Positions 1-12,819 of a DNA stretch of 64,000 nucleotides are shown piece after piece (position 1 is the first letter of the stretch; the number at the start of each line of letters is the position of its first letter). Below the pieces are notes generated by a model. It had not been told where the DNA came from. It was given only the letters and a program-made list of their open reading frames with translations, and ran no database searches. Origin of the DNA: Mesocentrotus franciscanus (Eukaryota; Echinodermata; Echinoidea; Camarodonta; Strongylocentrotidae); the NCBI GenBank assembly GCA_037976565.1, contig CP137668.1, positions 6,012,496-6,076,495 on the forward strand, in the 5' to 3' direction. Made by a program: the position numbers and the translations under genes.

Positions 1-48
1 GAAGGAGAGAGAGAGAGAGAGAGAGAAGGAGAGAGAGAGAGAGAGAGA

Positions 49-89
<41 letters not shown>

Positions 90-95
90 AGAGAG
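1..95. repeat. GA/GT/GA compound microsatellite
   Basis: GA to 49, GT from 50 to 74, then GA to 95. It is cut by the window edge. Confidence 0.97.
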
Positions 96-185
96 TGCAT
101 TTTTGGCCTATTACTCAAAATCAAATCCAAAGTTTTGAGCAGTATGATTACTACCCCTGTCCTCCCCCGAAAAAAAAAATCAGTT

Positions 186-430
186 CAACCAATTTATTTA
201 TTTATTTATTGCATTTTATTTCAACAGGGTGGCCCCATCAGTAGTTAAAATACTGTTAAACTTGGGGGCCCTGCATAACATGAAAATACATATAAAGACA
301 TACATATACATGAAAATATCATTACAAGGTGAATGGTAATCATGATATACCAGAAAGAATACATATAACATTCCAAATTTAAATGTTAACTCAGCAAGTC
401 AAAAAAGAAATCAAGAAAATCATACATAAA
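186..430 (-). mobile_element. Probable LINE 3' end (minus strand) with ATTT tail
   Basis: Minus strand ends ...GGGGCCACCCTGTTGAAATA then AAATGCAATAAATAAATAAATTGG. A GGCC-containing end followed by an A/T-rich 4-bp tail repeat is typical of CR1/L2-type 3' ends in invertebrates. No coding remnant is visible, so this is tentative. Confidence 0.4.
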
Positions 431-439
431 CATTTTTTG

Positions 440-1322
440 AAAACAAATCCTTATATCATAGTAAAAGAGTGTCTATATTGTCAATATCTTCTCGTCTTTC
501 CAAAACGGACCTCGAGCACCCCTCCCCCACCCCCACCCAGCCCGTAAAAAAAAAAATTAGTAAATGAAATGTGACTTTTATTCCGTGGGTACGTCCACTG
601 ATGTATATCAACGGCAACAACTACGGAAAAAACATTCCATCCACAGAGCGAACAAAAATACTTTGTATAGCCCCATATGTCACATTGTGCGATCTTTTGT
701 CTCAGCTAGAGATTAATAAATAGACCTATACTAAATTCCTTACACACCTAAAATAACGTTACAAATCGAAAGCCTTTTATGAAATAGAACTTCTGAAAAC
801 TTGGCATATTCCTGAATTTTCAATGTAAGTCAACCAAGCTGTACATTGTCGGTATTACACGAAAAACCACGATTCGTAAAATATTGGCAGTATATACATT
901 GTTCTCAATGGATGCGAGAGCACAATCGATATTAATCAAATGGGTATCATCAAAACGGCTAATTATAGAAACACCGCCATGCCAACTGTCATTAAAACCT
1001 GCACAATGAATGCAAATCGTCTTCGTTAAATCTAAAGGTCATTTTTTCGTGGGAGGGGCGAAGCGAAATATCATGGTTACGACAGTGATTATATGGACTA
1101 GTATCGTTTTATAAATGATAATAAAAACAAAAAAGACAATGCATAGTACCAAGGAATATTTTGGTAAAATCTTGTGATTCGAAAAATAGAAATTGATTCT
1201 GGTTATTATTGCCCTTCCGGCTACCAACGAGCTCAAAAACTCAGCATGAAATTGTTGAAAATTGGGAAAATTCTTGTTGAATATCAGTTTATCAGAGCAG
1301 CCATAATCATGATAGAGATAAT
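440..1322. other. No gene seen
   Basis: AT-rich single-copy-looking sequence with a C-rich patch at 519-542. The 105-residue minus-strand frame at 1039-1356 runs into the MITE and is not protein-like. Confidence 0.6.
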
Positions 1323-1326
1323 TTAA

Positions 1327-1785
1327 AGGTAATACAAAGTTTTGATATGGGGTCATGAATTTGGCTCAAATGAACACATTGGAAGCATATGCGATCCTAC
1401 AATATTCAATGATCGTTGTCGCGGTTGAAACCGAGTCTAAAGTGATGACATTGTGAATAATAAACTCTTTATATTGTATAGCTCCCTCTCAAGATTTAGC
1501 TTCAAAACAATGTTTCTTTTCTATTCCCGTTTGGAAATGATATATCAGAACTGCATATTCCGAGATTTTCATGGTCGCAGCTACCATTGTATGGCCGTAG
1601 GCGCTATTTGAAATGTATCGGGATCACCGATAAATTTGATATTTTTATTTCTCGAAATCCTTAGCGTTTTAGAGCCCAATTTTTCCAAAGTTGCCTATTC
1701 TAACACTAAGTTTCACATTGGTAATGCAAATTTTAAATTTCATAAACCAATCCTGTTGAAATATTACCCAAACTTTGTATTACCT
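1327..1785. mobile_element. MITE family A, copy 1, flanked by perfect TTAA duplication
   Basis: A 459-bp element with terminal inverted repeats AGGTAATACAAAGTTTTG at the left and its complement (CAAACTTTGTATTACCT) at the right. TTAA is present at 1323-1326 and 1786-1789. There is no transposase. A second copy in opposite orientation at 7107-7594 aligns over its whole length, which defines the ends. TTAA targets and a 5'-AGG end point to Kolobok/T2-type or piggyBac-type mobilisation in trans (inference). Confidence 0.85.
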
Positions 1786-1789
1786 TTAA

Positions 1790-3206
1790 GGGGAAGGGTG
1801 TATGTATTTTTGTTTGATTTTCTTTTATTAATGATTTTATGACGTCACACATTTATTACGAACAATCCCTTTTGTAAAGGGAAAGTTTAAGAGTATACTG
1901 ACTATAAGGTAAACATGTTAACAGGACTCAGATTTGTTGAGAAAAAAGCAATTGGTGAGTTATCTAAACTGTTGATCCTCAAGTGAAAGTAATTGTGTAG
2001 AATCAGGGTAATCGTTCTTCAAGAGATTTTTTGTTGTAACTAGAAATAGCTTCCCCGTTTTTTGGACCACATATTTAGCCACATGTTAGTGTTTATAATG
2101 CCCATCTTTGTTTAAAGAGCTTTTGGGGCGTTTTTATTTTAATTTCATCCTTATTGAAGATACCGTACGTATTGGTCCAAAATATCGTGATACGCATTCG
2201 TTTATCTTTCCCAAGCCCCCTAATCCCAAGGTAAAATATCTTCCCCACTGCCTATTTCACATAATGACGACAATAACAGTATATATTTCATGTTCAGTTT
2301 AGATAATGAATAAAAACATTAAAAATTATTCGTTTCATCATGTAATTTTATTTAGTCAAACACACTCTCACCCTGTTAGATTTTTTTCTGCCCTCTATCT
2401 ATTACATCTATGATTAGATGTGGCTTTATACAGACAACAGACAGACATAGAGTAGAGTACCGAAGTGCCTGCGCATGAGGTTCACCGCGTAATCATTCAA
2501 GCAACGGGCTGGGGCAGGGCAAATTCAGTGTTTCTGGCTGGTGTAATCACCACACCATTGTTTAGCACACAAATTACTTGGAAGCAGCAACCTTGACAAC
2601 GTGGCCAGTATGACTTCACACTTTTATTATGTCCCCTTCAATTATGATTACACAGCGATAGATTGGAAGTGCAGTTGAAATCATCCTTCGCCCTCCATTA
2701 TACACAGATGAAGCACTCGCTTAATCTTCTCCGCTGAATTACTGAGTGGGTATACATCGATGTCAGATGTTGTCATTAGGTATGTAATTACTCGATGACA
2801 ACGTCACCATGGGAACCGCGTCCGTAGTTCCGCAGTGACACAGTCTAAGCGCTCAGACCAAACATTTTCAAGGCAATCGTTGTTTTAAAATGTATTTTCG
2901 TTTTAATTGTTAAAAAGATTTACATGTGTATGCTTAGTGAGTAGGCTTGCAGGAGGTGCATGTGACATGGCGGGAACAATATGCGCGTACATTGCTTGCT
3001 TAAATAAAGGTTGGGTTTATATAACTTCTAAAAAGATTTTGCATAATAAGTAGTCACACAAAGGTTTGTCATATTTCCACATTACTATATTATAATGATA
3101 ATTTCACAATATAAAATGTCATGATACAAAAAAAAATTCAAAGAAGTTTCCTATAGACGAATGGTTGCCATGCAATATGCTATATAAGAATATTTTCTAA
3201 ACGTCA
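1790..3206. other. No gene seen; moderately GC-rich patch at 2450-2860
   Basis: No splice-bounded coding signal. The 2450-2860 part has higher GC and could be a conserved noncoding element or an exon of an unknown gene, but nothing proves it. Confidence 0.5.
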
Positions 3207-3276
3207 TCAAGAGAGGGAGAGAAATAACGAGCAGAGAGAAGAGAAGTAAAAGGGAGAGAGAGAGAGAGAGATAGGG

Positions 3277-3311
<35 letters not shown>

Positions 3312-3313
3312 GG
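3207..3313. repeat. GA-rich microsatellite
   Basis: Imperfect GA repeats with AGAA and GGGG interruptions. Confidence 0.92.
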
Positions 3314-4335
3314 GGGAAGGGAGTTGTCGTGATGTAACTTATAATTTCGTATTATCAATACTAAATGAGACATCGATATTGGCTTACAAAGAGGGAGGGG
3401 GTGAAAAATATAGACTAAGGTAAGAATGATATTATTCCATCTTAATTTTTCGAATTCAGTTTTTGTTACGTTCGATCGTTGAGGTTATCATTCACAGACT
3501 TTGAAGACAGTTTCTGTGTCGAGATTAACGTGAAAGTAACATGATATCACGATATTAATCTGGCGAATATTATATTCTTTCTTTAAAAATTTAGCAATGA
3601 TCATTATTGGTAGTAGGCATGACACTGATCTTACTAGCTTGATAAAATGCGAGGGAGAAAAGCGACCGCGAGAGAGTTGTTTGGGATCTTATCATTCTTC
3701 GTTCACCTTCATTTCCACTTCATTTCCACTTCTTCCTTTCATTCTTGTGTTTCTAATTTTGTTGTTTTCCGGATCGGGCGGGTCGTACGTAATCAGCGCC
3801 CTCCGTAACTTCGCCATTCCAACTGTTTCTGCCAGTGTATACAACAAAATGGCGCCTATTTTAAAGTCGGAGTACAGAGCGACTACAAAATCTGCTTTCA
3901 TATGATTAAAACAAAAAAAGACGAGTTTGTATCTGAAGACTAGCATTTATTATGACTTGATTGATGGCTTGACATTTTCTGTAATCATACGGGAAATTGC
4001 AAGTCAGAATGATCAAGGCTCGAATACTTATTAGGCATACAATACAGATAATGACGTACAGATGAAATTCATCTTCTTCTATGTAATTATGTCATATAGT
4101 GTATGTTGTATATCCATGCGTCGGACATGTTTATTACGGTTGCTATGTCCCTGATATGATTGTCGCAAAATATTCTGTTATCAGTATACTGAACAATCAT
4201 TATTTTGCCATCAAATATACCAACCAAACATCATGACATGTTTTCCGTCTCACTATCTCTGCTTTTAACTTTCTCTGTGATTAGCATTTATTGTTCTATA
4301 TTCAGAAAGAAAAAAAAATTATCTAGGGATAAAGA
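3314..4335. other. No gene proven; CpG-containing patch at 3640-3870
   Basis: The 3650-3860 sequence includes ATCGGGCGGGTCGTACGTAA and ACAAAATGGCGCC, a little like a promoter patch with a YY1-type ATGGCG. The 102-residue frame 3597-3905 matches no family I know. Confidence 0.3.
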
Positions 4336-4629
4336 GAGAGAGAGAGAGAGAGAGCTTGAGCTTGAGCTTGTTTTCTCTCTCTCTCTCTCTCTCTCTTCCC
4401 TCATCTCCTCCGGCCTCTCCTCTCTTTCTCTCTCTCTCTCTCTCTCCCCCTCTCTCTCTCTTCCCTCATCTCCTCCGGCCTCTCTCTCCTCTCTCTCTCT
4501 CTTTATGTCTCTCCTCTTCCTCTTACTCCTTTCGTCCATCCACATTTCCCACCTCTTTCTTCTTCATCCTCTCTCTCCAACTCTCTTCATACCTTCCCTG
4601 TCCCCCTCTCTCTTCATCTTTCTTCTTCA

Positions 4630-4663
<34 letters not shown>

Positions 4664-4690
4664 CCTCTCTCTCTCTCTCTCTTTCTCATT
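4336..4690. repeat. GA run facing a long CT microsatellite across a CTTGAG spacer
   Basis: A GA run (4336-4354), three copies of CTTGAG, then CT-rich sequence to about 4690, including a duplicated TTCCCTCATCTCCTCCGGCC block at 4396 and 4461. The GA and CT arms are complementary and could fold. Overlapping Ser/Leu and Arg/Glu frames are artefacts. Confidence 0.92.
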
Positions 4691-4699
4691 TTTCTCTAT

Positions 4700-5915
4700 A
4701 TCTATCAGAGTTTCAGCCATCTCATTTAATTCACCCTTCTTCCTCCCCTCCTCTTATTCTCCTTCTCTAACGGTGTCCCCTTTCACAATCCTAATGATTT
4801 CCTGTTTACATCCATTTCTGTTTCTCGTACTCGGTTGCATGCTTTATTAATGTCAGCATTTACCGAAAGTAATTACTTTGCTTGATTTAATTCTCCTATT
4901 TTCTAACTCGACCCGTAATTCTATAATGGATATCATACATCAGTTGATTATTGGCAATTTCGAATTTAATTATGTTCTATATAATTAACAATATAGCCCC
5001 GAGCGGTATATCATCGGTAGAGTCATTACACGTATTAGTGTGTGCCATTAATAGTCAAGCTCTCTTGTTTGAACTTTCCGCGGAAAACATCGTGTTGATA
5101 ACTTTACATTTGAGGAAATTTTGCTTCGTGAAACTACATTACATGAAAACCCTGACTACCCCCCCTCCCCCCTCTGTTATGTTTGCATGACAGACGTATG
5201 TTGCTATGTGAATGTTTATTCGGGATTTTCCAGAAATCATATTATAAATATTGTTTTTTCTAGTTTAGTTTCCTTCCAAGTTCAGAAAACAGAACTGAAA
5301 TGAAATTTCTAGGGGAAAGGGGCGTCGGATATAATTATATCCTCAGCTGGTCACCTTCAAATTATTTTCAAACACATGTATTATATTAGAGCGTGTTTGG
5401 TAAGTCATGGCAGTGGGGATAAGACTTGCAATCAAAACATTGTCTGAAAATGTATCAATCATAAGGGGTGGCGTGTAGGTTCTGTCGGCATCTCCACGTG
5501 CCATAGATCCTTGGTATATAGGTTTATTGATATGTTTGATATAATTCAAACAAAATGTGTAGCTCCGCCCTTATCTGAATACGCCAGTTCATAAGATTTA
5601 GCCTCCCCCTTTTTAAACTTCCTCATGAGCCGCTAAGAGTTTCTTATTATTTATTGTTAGCTGAATCAACAAGGAACTGTTTCGATGTTTGTACTTTTAT
5701 GTGTCAAGTTCACAAATCTATTCCTCTTCTACTATTTAACCGACAAGACTTCCTCTTAACACCTCAAAACCTCTGACCACGCCATATCGTATTTCATTTT
5801 CTATCTACACAGTGGACTGGATCAGGATAAGGGTGGTGTCTTCAGCTAGATGTTTCAGTGACTCTACGTTGTTACAGGTAAGTTAATAACATTATGCATG
5901 TACGGCAATTCTATA
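4700..5915. other. No feature seen
   Basis: AT-rich, short open frames only. Confidence 0.6.
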
Positions 5916-5918
5916 TAC

Positions 5919-6116
5919 CCCAGTTACACCAACGAGACCGACACCAGACCGAAAAAAAACCGGCATAATTATCAGTCACACCGCCAACCCGACTCTACAA
6001 CGATTTTGTGCTCGGTCTGCCGTCGGTCTTTTCTGTGTCACGTTGGTCTGAATGGGCAGGAATTGGTCTGTTGCGAGCCGGCCGGGATGGAGTCGGTTTG
6101 ACGGTGTAACTGAGTT
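5919..6116. repeat. GACCGACA-rich inverted-repeat element, copy 1
   Basis: Begins CCCCAGTTACACCAACGAGA and ends CGGTGTAACTGAGTT. The left part has AGACCGACACCAGACCG and the right part has the complementary CGGTCTGCCGTCGGTC and GAGTCGG motifs. Related copies are at 19148-19310 and 23011-23138. The ends are inverted repeats of CAGTYACA, suggesting a short MITE. Confidence 0.65.
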
Positions 6117-7106
6117 CAGAAAACGGGATTAGAGATCTCTTCTGTATGGGTGGGATGCATGGGTAGTGATGTTCAGTATGCAACAGCTTGTCTTCGTTTG
6201 CAGTTGTTGTTACCATTTGAATATGTTTATGCGATTGATTCTTTAGGCCTACATTAATTATTGGCTAAATCCAAACTGGATCTCTATCAAAACATCCATT
6301 TTTAATGTTTCCACCGCCATTTTTGATCACTCCCCATGCATGCACTCTGAAACCATTACGAAAAGCAAAATGAAAATTGAAGAAAAGTAAGACGATCATT
6401 CATGACAGAAGCACTCTCATGGTTTGAACAGAAACTTCACATATATCCATGATCACGATTATTCCAAAGGTTATTCAGGAGGTTCTGAATCTGCAGACTG
6501 CAGTGTTGTAATTGGGTGTGACTTGAAATGTAAATATTTGTGTTAATTATGCTGGGTTTCGAAACCTTAGCTGGTGAGCAAAAACATAATGCATAACCAC
6601 GCTTGTGATTCCATGCATGCATGCAATAAAACGATCTGATCACAATCATGCAAAGTACATGAAACACGATATACGATACTTTCTTTATACATAATCATGA
6701 TAATAATGACCTGCATTGTGAAGTCACAAATTTAGAGTTATTGCCATGGATAGCTAGTTTAATAATACGAATAATCACGTACTTGTATACCGAGCGCATG
6801 CAATGAACAAACAACGCGATATCATTTTTAACCAAGCCGAGTAATAATCGGTCTCTGATACTTTTCAAACAGTCAATGTAGTTTACAATAACTTACCTCA
6901 CCAATCCAGTCCATGACTTAAAAAGAAAAGAAAAGTCCGTCAAATCAAAATTGAAGAAGCGATTGGAGGAGGGGGATTCTTTTCCCCTCTCTTTTCCCCT
7001 CTCTTTTCCCCTCTCACTTTCTCCCCCATTTTTCCTTTTCCCTTTTTTCTGGTTAACAAACTTTTTTATCGATTTTTAGACAATAACTGCAATTTAATGA
7101 TTGTAA
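6117..7106. other. No gene; short CT-rich triple repeat at 6979-7015
   Basis: Three copies of TTTTCCCCTCTC sit just left of MITE A2. The rest is unremarkable. Confidence 0.6.
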
Positions 7107-7594
7107 AGGTAATGCAAAGTTTTGGTAATATATCAACAGGATTGGATTATGAAATTTAAATTTGCATTACCATTGGGAATCCTATATTGTTAGAATAAGC
7201 AACTTTGAAAAAAAATGGGCTCTAAAAAGCTAAGGATTTCGATAAATTAAAATATCAAATTTATCGGTGCTCCCGATACATTTTCAAATAGCGCCTACGG
7301 CCATACAATTATCTGCGACCATGGAAATCTCGGAATATGCAGTTCTGATATATCATTTCCAAAACGGGAATAGAAAATCGGTCGATTGTAGTCAAGAAAC
7401 ATTGTTTTAAAGCAAAGTAATACCAATCTTGAGAGGGAGCTATACAACATAAAGAGTTCATTATTCACAATATCATCACTTTAGACTCGATTTCAACCGC
7501 GACAACGATCATTGAATATTGTAGGATCTCATATGCTTCCAGTATGTTCATTTGAACCAAATTCATGACCCCATACAAAAACTTGGTATTACCT
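7107..7594. mobile_element. MITE family A, copy 2, inverted relative to copy 1
   Basis: A 488-bp copy of the element at 1327-1785 on the opposite strand. It starts AGGTAATGCAAAGTTTTGG and ends TTGGTATTACCT. The interior matches copy 1 with scattered changes and small indels, for example the shared stretches around 'gcgcctacggccatac' and 'ggaatatgcagttctg'. The flanks read GTAA and TGTT, so the TTAA duplication is no longer recognisable, which suggests an older insertion. Confidence 0.82.
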
Positions 7595-8350
7595 TGTTTC
7601 GTATGTGAATGTTATCATTATTGCGATTGAATAATCTTCCCTTAGGGTATATTAAATCACACGATGAATATAGGACACATAATTATTGAACATTGAACAG
7701 TGCGTGGGCTTTTTTTGTATGGATTGGAAATGGATCACAATAAAGCGTGCCGTATAAAATCAATGATGTAGATACAGACAAATTTCGGTTTAGATCGAAA
7801 TGGATATAATATTGAGTAGAATTATAGCTCAATAACCTGGAATTTATACATTGTCAGCTATCAGAGCTTAGGTTTTTATGCACTCAAGTCATCTTTCGAT
7901 TTGAATAACAAGAAAGTTTTTTTGGCGTCCATTAGTAAATGAGGTTATCAGGGTTATAGGTTGATAAATGAGTCAGTGATTAAATCAGAAATATGGAAAT
8001 CTCTGTTGAGATTTACAAACCGCAGTCTAATTTGTATTCTCAATTCTAAAATGCAAACTATCTGTGCGCTGGAATATATCAGTCGTATAATTGAACATGA
8101 TTAATGGTATTATAAATTATACGCTCGTTCTCGAGCATTTGTAAAAGCATGAATGAATCAATTAAAATGTACATATTGTTGTCACTGTGATGATTCCAAT
8201 TGTCATTAATCATCACTGGCTTTTATTACAATCATTAAACACGATTACAGCCATGATTATATTATTTTTCGTAAGAATGATGTTACTTGAACATTTTTTT
8301 AAAATGAGACATGCAGTCTCTCTGACTGTCCCTTTTTCTAACTGTCTCTC
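7595..8350. other. No feature seen
   Basis: AT-rich sequence before the CT minisatellite. Confidence 0.6.
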
Positions 8351-8760
8351 TGTCGTTCTCTACCTCATCCTCTCCCTCTCAATTTCTTGCTCTCTCTCTC
8401 TCTCTCTCTCGTTCTCTACCTCATCCTCTCCCTCTCAATTTCTTGCTCTCTCTCTCTCTCTCTCTCTCACTCGTTCTCTACCTCATCCTCTCCCTCTCAA
8501 TTTCTTGCTCTCTCTCTCTCTCTCTCGTTCTCTACCTCATCCTCTCCCTCTCAATTTCTTGCTCTCTCTCTCTCTCTCTCTCTCTCTCTACCTCATCCTC
8601 TCCCTCTCAATTTCTTGCTCTCTCTCTCTCTCTCTATCTCTACCTCATCCTCTCCCTCTCAATTTATTGCTCTCTCTCTCTCTCTCTCGTTCTCTACCTC
8701 ATCCTCTCCCTCTCAATTTCTTGCTCTCTCTCTCTCTCTCTCTCTCTTCATTCTCTCTCT
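8351..8760. repeat. CT-rich minisatellite, seven copies of a 50-60-bp unit
   Basis: Each unit holds TCTACCTCATCCTCTCCCTC then TCAATTTCTTGC followed by a CT run of variable length. Copies start near 8359, 8415, 8478, 8531, 8588, 8639 and 8694. Unit length varies only through the CT run. The long serine/leucine reading frames here are artefacts. Confidence 0.92.
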
Positions 8761-10957
8761 ATCTATCTTATTACCTCGTTAAATTTCCCAGTACCAGTCT
8801 AATGTGCAACATGTACATACAAATGAAACACATCAAGAAAATGTACTTTTCGTCCATAAAAATGAAGACGGTTCCACGTAAAATGTTTTATGGACGTTTG
8901 CAGTCTGTGTAAATTTCCTTTCACTTGTGGAAGTCTCGTCACGTTTAAGAGAATGAACTCCACAATCCTGCAGCTCATAAATAAAACATGTTGAATTTAC
9001 TGCTTTGTGTGTTTACAATGTATTTCTCCCCGTGTCTTAAGTGAGGTCACACTGTCTTTAGTATATTTTCTCCGATTTTCATTTTTGTCCTCATTATCTT
9101 CAGTTGGGTAGCTCATTTCAATTTATAAAAGTGATCTCGAATTGTGAAGAAGAAGCTTGATATCTCCCTTTGTTTCCGCTCTTTAAAAAGGTCACCCGCC
9201 TTTCTAAGGCGACCAATCTCATTTTCCTCATGGCGGAACGGGGTTTTCTTGAGAATGATTTCCGTTAAATTATATTTCAATCATGGAAAAGTCTCCAACG
9301 AGGAGATAGTAAAGAAATTCATTTCCCTCCATGTAGCATTTTCAATAAGATTGTTTGTGACGTCGTATTTTTCGATTATCATTATCAAAATTGAATGACA
9401 GAATGAAAAATATCAGAAACCGAACAGAATTGATTTCCGACCTCTTTATGAAATGATACATATGCAACTGATCTAATAAGATTGGACTGAGGAGCCGCAT
9501 GAGAAAGAGGAAGAGAAATATGATTACGATGATTAAACAAACATTTATGATAATACCAGATATGTCTCTATATATATATATATCACCATGGCAACACCAC
9601 TGAACTTCATTTCATATTTGTTTAATGATACAGGTTTATATTATTATCCATGTCTTTCTAATCTCATATCTGGTCATCTGGGCCCTAACCATTGCGATTA
9701 TTTGAGATTAATATCAATCACAACTATGTACATCAGAGATAGGAGACTGTAAACTTGCGATTGATTGGTGGACTTGCGATTGATTCGTATCAATCGCAAC
9801 TGTTGATCTCATCCTTTCTCACGATATTTTGTTTTACTTTGTATAAACAGAAACCTAATGTAAGACCAAATTCGACAGCTTTTTTTTTCGAAGCACGCAA
9901 ATGAATAAGTTGCAAAATTACGAAATTCTGTTTAAATGTTTCATCTGTAAACTGTTTTCTTCTCCAGTCGCAAAATATGTTTTTCAATCAAGAAAACAGA
10001 TTAAAAGAGGCAGGCAAGGGGGAAAGAGAAGAGCATAAGCAAAACAAACATAAAGCTGAAAACAAACATAGACGTACATCAATCAAAGTGCATGGTTAAA
10101 TCGACCTAAATTCTAGTAATTATTTTTCGGAAATAAATAGAAGGCAGCACATTTTGTTTGCATTTCAAATCTTAATCCATTATCTATCCGTCAAAATATA
10201 TCGAGAGAACACCATGTTAAATATGAAGTACAAATTACAAGACCCGGAACAACCGAAAATCGACCGCGCTTTTACGTTTTGAGATTAATACGAGTATTAA
10301 TCCATGCTACGGCATGCGTGATCCGTTTGCATATTGGGCTTAAAAGCTTTGTGAGTAGGAGAGTAAACAAGCAAGAGCTTTTATCTCGAGAAAGGAAAAG
10401 AGATAACTGCTATTAAGAGCGGTGATGTTCTTCATTGAGATGGGGAGACAGGGAGGGGGTTAGAGCAAGGGATGTGGGGGTAGGGCCAGGCAGATAGGGA
10501 ATACAACATTAGAACATTAGAATACCACTGTAAATATACGCCTGTGAAGGATGACGTATTTAATGAATTCCGGAGAGGATGAAAATGTAATTTAAAGAAA
10601 CGAAGTAATCGTTATGATTAATAACATTTTTGTGCAAGGAATATTAGACAAACCATAACAAAGAAAAGGGTATACGGAAACTTCAGCTTTGAATCCTTAT
10701 CTACTTTCATCGAGAATAAGAATTAGTAAGTGTTATTAAGAGGAGTAGGTTAATATGTTTTATGTGTGTAATCTTTATCCATATACGTCATGTTTGTTTT
10801 CTTCATTCTAATAAAAGCACATACACATACAAATCAGAAACACAAAGCCGGCGCAAATAACAATACACGTGTTCAAGGGTACCATCAAAGAAAAAGGCGG
10901 TCTTGTCAGGATAGCCCCCCCTTTTTTTTAATTAAGTAGAAAGTGCTCGAATGCAAT
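8761..10957. other. No feature seen
   Basis: No coding or repeat structure that I can support. A short TA run lies at 9570-9582, and GATTGATT direct repeats at 9757-9787. Confidence 0.55.
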
Positions 10958-11290
10958 TCAATAAAACATAGAACGATGTATATAAAAGAGAAAGACCAGA
11001 CAACCGTGGAACAAAGTTTGGAAACAAACAATGTAACTTGTAAAGTGAAAGTTCAGAAAATAGGAGGAATTCTTTAACTTCCTCTTTAAAAAAAAAATCA
11101 TAAAAAGCAATTGATGTGATTTCATTTGGTACAACATTCCATATAACTGGTGCTTTATGTCTGAAAGTGAAAGAGACAAAAGTTTTATCAACGGCCCATA
11201 AATGATATTTTTTGGCACTTCTGATATTATAATGATGTGCTGAACTTTATGCATAGAATTTGAGATAAAGGCCCCTTTTGTGTTCGTCTT
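10958..11290 (-). mobile_element. Decayed LINE C-terminal remnant
   Basis: Minus-strand translation across frames gives HKAPVIWNVVPNEITSIA and FFKRKLKN, the usual C-terminal WN-x-(V/L)P...F-K-x-x-LK pattern of LINE reverse transcriptases. Frames change within about 200 bp. The 98-residue open frame here is partly a different reading frame and is not a gene. Confidence 0.5.
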
Positions 11291-11578
11291 TATTTGTCGA
11301 TATTTTTACATCTATAATTTTTACATTTATTCATCATCCTTCATTATGAAAACAACATTTCTGTAAATTCTTGCTGATAGTAAACCTACTTTATTTTCAT
11401 CATGGATTTCTTTGTTTATTGTTTTTATCAAGATATAAAAACGGACAAGTAGAACAGGCTATAAAATTATAAACATAATACGAAATAGGAAAGATGAGAG
11501 AGAGAGGAAAGGGCTTGGGAGAGGGGATGTAGCGAGAAATAAAGAGGAATAGGATATGCAGGGTTAAGGGAGGAGTAG

Positions 11579-11688
11579 GAGAGAGAGAGAGGGAGAGAGA
11601 GTGAGAGTTAGCGCGAGATAAAAAAATATAGACAAAGAAAGACAGACAGTGAGAAAGAGAGGGAGAGAGAGAGAGAGAGAGAGGAAGG

Positions 11689-11724
<36 letters not shown>

Positions 11725-11730
11725 TAGGGC
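11579..11730. repeat. GA-rich microsatellite
   Basis: Interrupted GA repeats. The minus-strand Ser/Leu frames over it are artefacts. Confidence 0.92.
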
Positions 11731-12377
11731 GGGAGAGAGCGAGCAAAATGATAACATGAGAGATAAAGTGACGAACAGACCAAAGAAAGACAGGCTAACA
11801 CTAACAGCTAAATGTCATTTTTTTAAAACACGAATTTGAACACGAACATGTGAAAAGGAAAGAAGGTAACTCACATTTTTTATATCGATTGATACATTTT
11901 ATATATATATATATATATCAGTTGATATGTTATCAGTTGATATGTATGTATGTATATAATGATGACAGATCATAAAACATCTTAAAAGAATACGTTAACA
12001 CTATACCACCTCCTTCTTAAAAAGAATCCCTCAACATACTGGTCTGCCCATCTTGTTGCCTCGATACAGTTGGTATACCGGCACACGAGCGATGTAATTA
12101 CAGTCGGAGATATAAGTCAAGATTTGAGCATAATGAATGCCCCGGTGAATGAAGCACGAAGTTTAATTATGGCAGCCCTGGGTAAACAGTCATTCAATCT
12201 TAGCGACGAGTGGTAATACATTAGCGGGAATCTACCCCCGGTGGAAAAGGGGATCAAGGTGCACAGTTAGCCACTCTGCCCCTCCCCGTTTTCGCGTGTA
12301 TGTGTTTCAAATGGTACATAACGTAAGATAACTATTGTATAGCAATATTCTGAATGATTTCTATGTCATAGTATACA

Positions 12378-12500
12378 TATATACACTGTCTTGAGAGGTT
12401 CTGGTTAAAACTATGCGCAAGAGGTGACTCTAATGGTACTTTTGGAGTCACCGAGGCTCATTGTTTTAACCAGTACCTCGAAAAGAAGGCATAGTATATT
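12378..12500. repeat. Imperfect hairpin just left of the 12505 MITE
   Basis: CTGGTTAAAAC (12401-12411) pairs with GTTTTAACCAG (12463-12473), GAGGT (12395) with ACCTC (12475), and GGTGACTC (12423) with GAGTCACC (12445). Weaker pairing continues outward through ATACTATG-like ends. It is probably a separate small inverted-repeat element. Confidence 0.6.
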
Positions 12501-12504
12501 TGTT

Positions 12505-12819
12505 TTATATCCTGCATCAAAAAACAATCTTCAAAAAAACAAAAAAACAAAAAAAAAATCACAAATTTGGGGAAAAATTTTATCAAAATTTGAAAAATTT
12601 GAAAAATTACAATTTTTCTTAAAAAAAAGAATTAAAAAAATTAACAAATTATTAGATTAAAAAAAAAAAATCAAACAAATTTGTCAACCCCCAAATAGTA
12701 CTCTCATATAGTACTTCTACTCCCAAATAGTACTTTTTTCAGAATAGTTGAAATATTTCTGGTCACGTGACGAGCTCTTAACCAATCAAAAACCAATACA
12801 TTTTTGATGCAGGATATAA
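12505..12819. mobile_element. Small MITE with TTATATCCTGCATC inverted ends
   Basis: A 315-bp element with 19-bp perfect ends: TTATATCCTGCATCAAAAA and TTTTTGATGCAGGATATAA. The interior is A/T-rich with poly-A and AAATTTG runs. Target duplication is probably TA or TTA; it cannot be separated from the ends. Superfamily unknown. Confidence 0.72.

Noticed and set aside
3597..3905. 102-residue frame in a CpG-containing patch
   Set aside because: No recognisable domain and an equally open frame on the other strand; kept only as a weak promoter-like note.
4205..4850. Long Ser/Leu-rich and Arg/Glu-rich open frames
   Set aside because: They are a CT/GA microsatellite read in several frames and on both strands; no unique sequence or domain.
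4996..5035. tRNA-like stretch (GCGGTATATCATCGGTAGAG)
   Set aside because: Only a vague A-box resemblance with no B box.
8187..8912. 241-residue open frame
   Set aside because: Most of it is the CT minisatellite; three overlapping frames stay open for the same reason.
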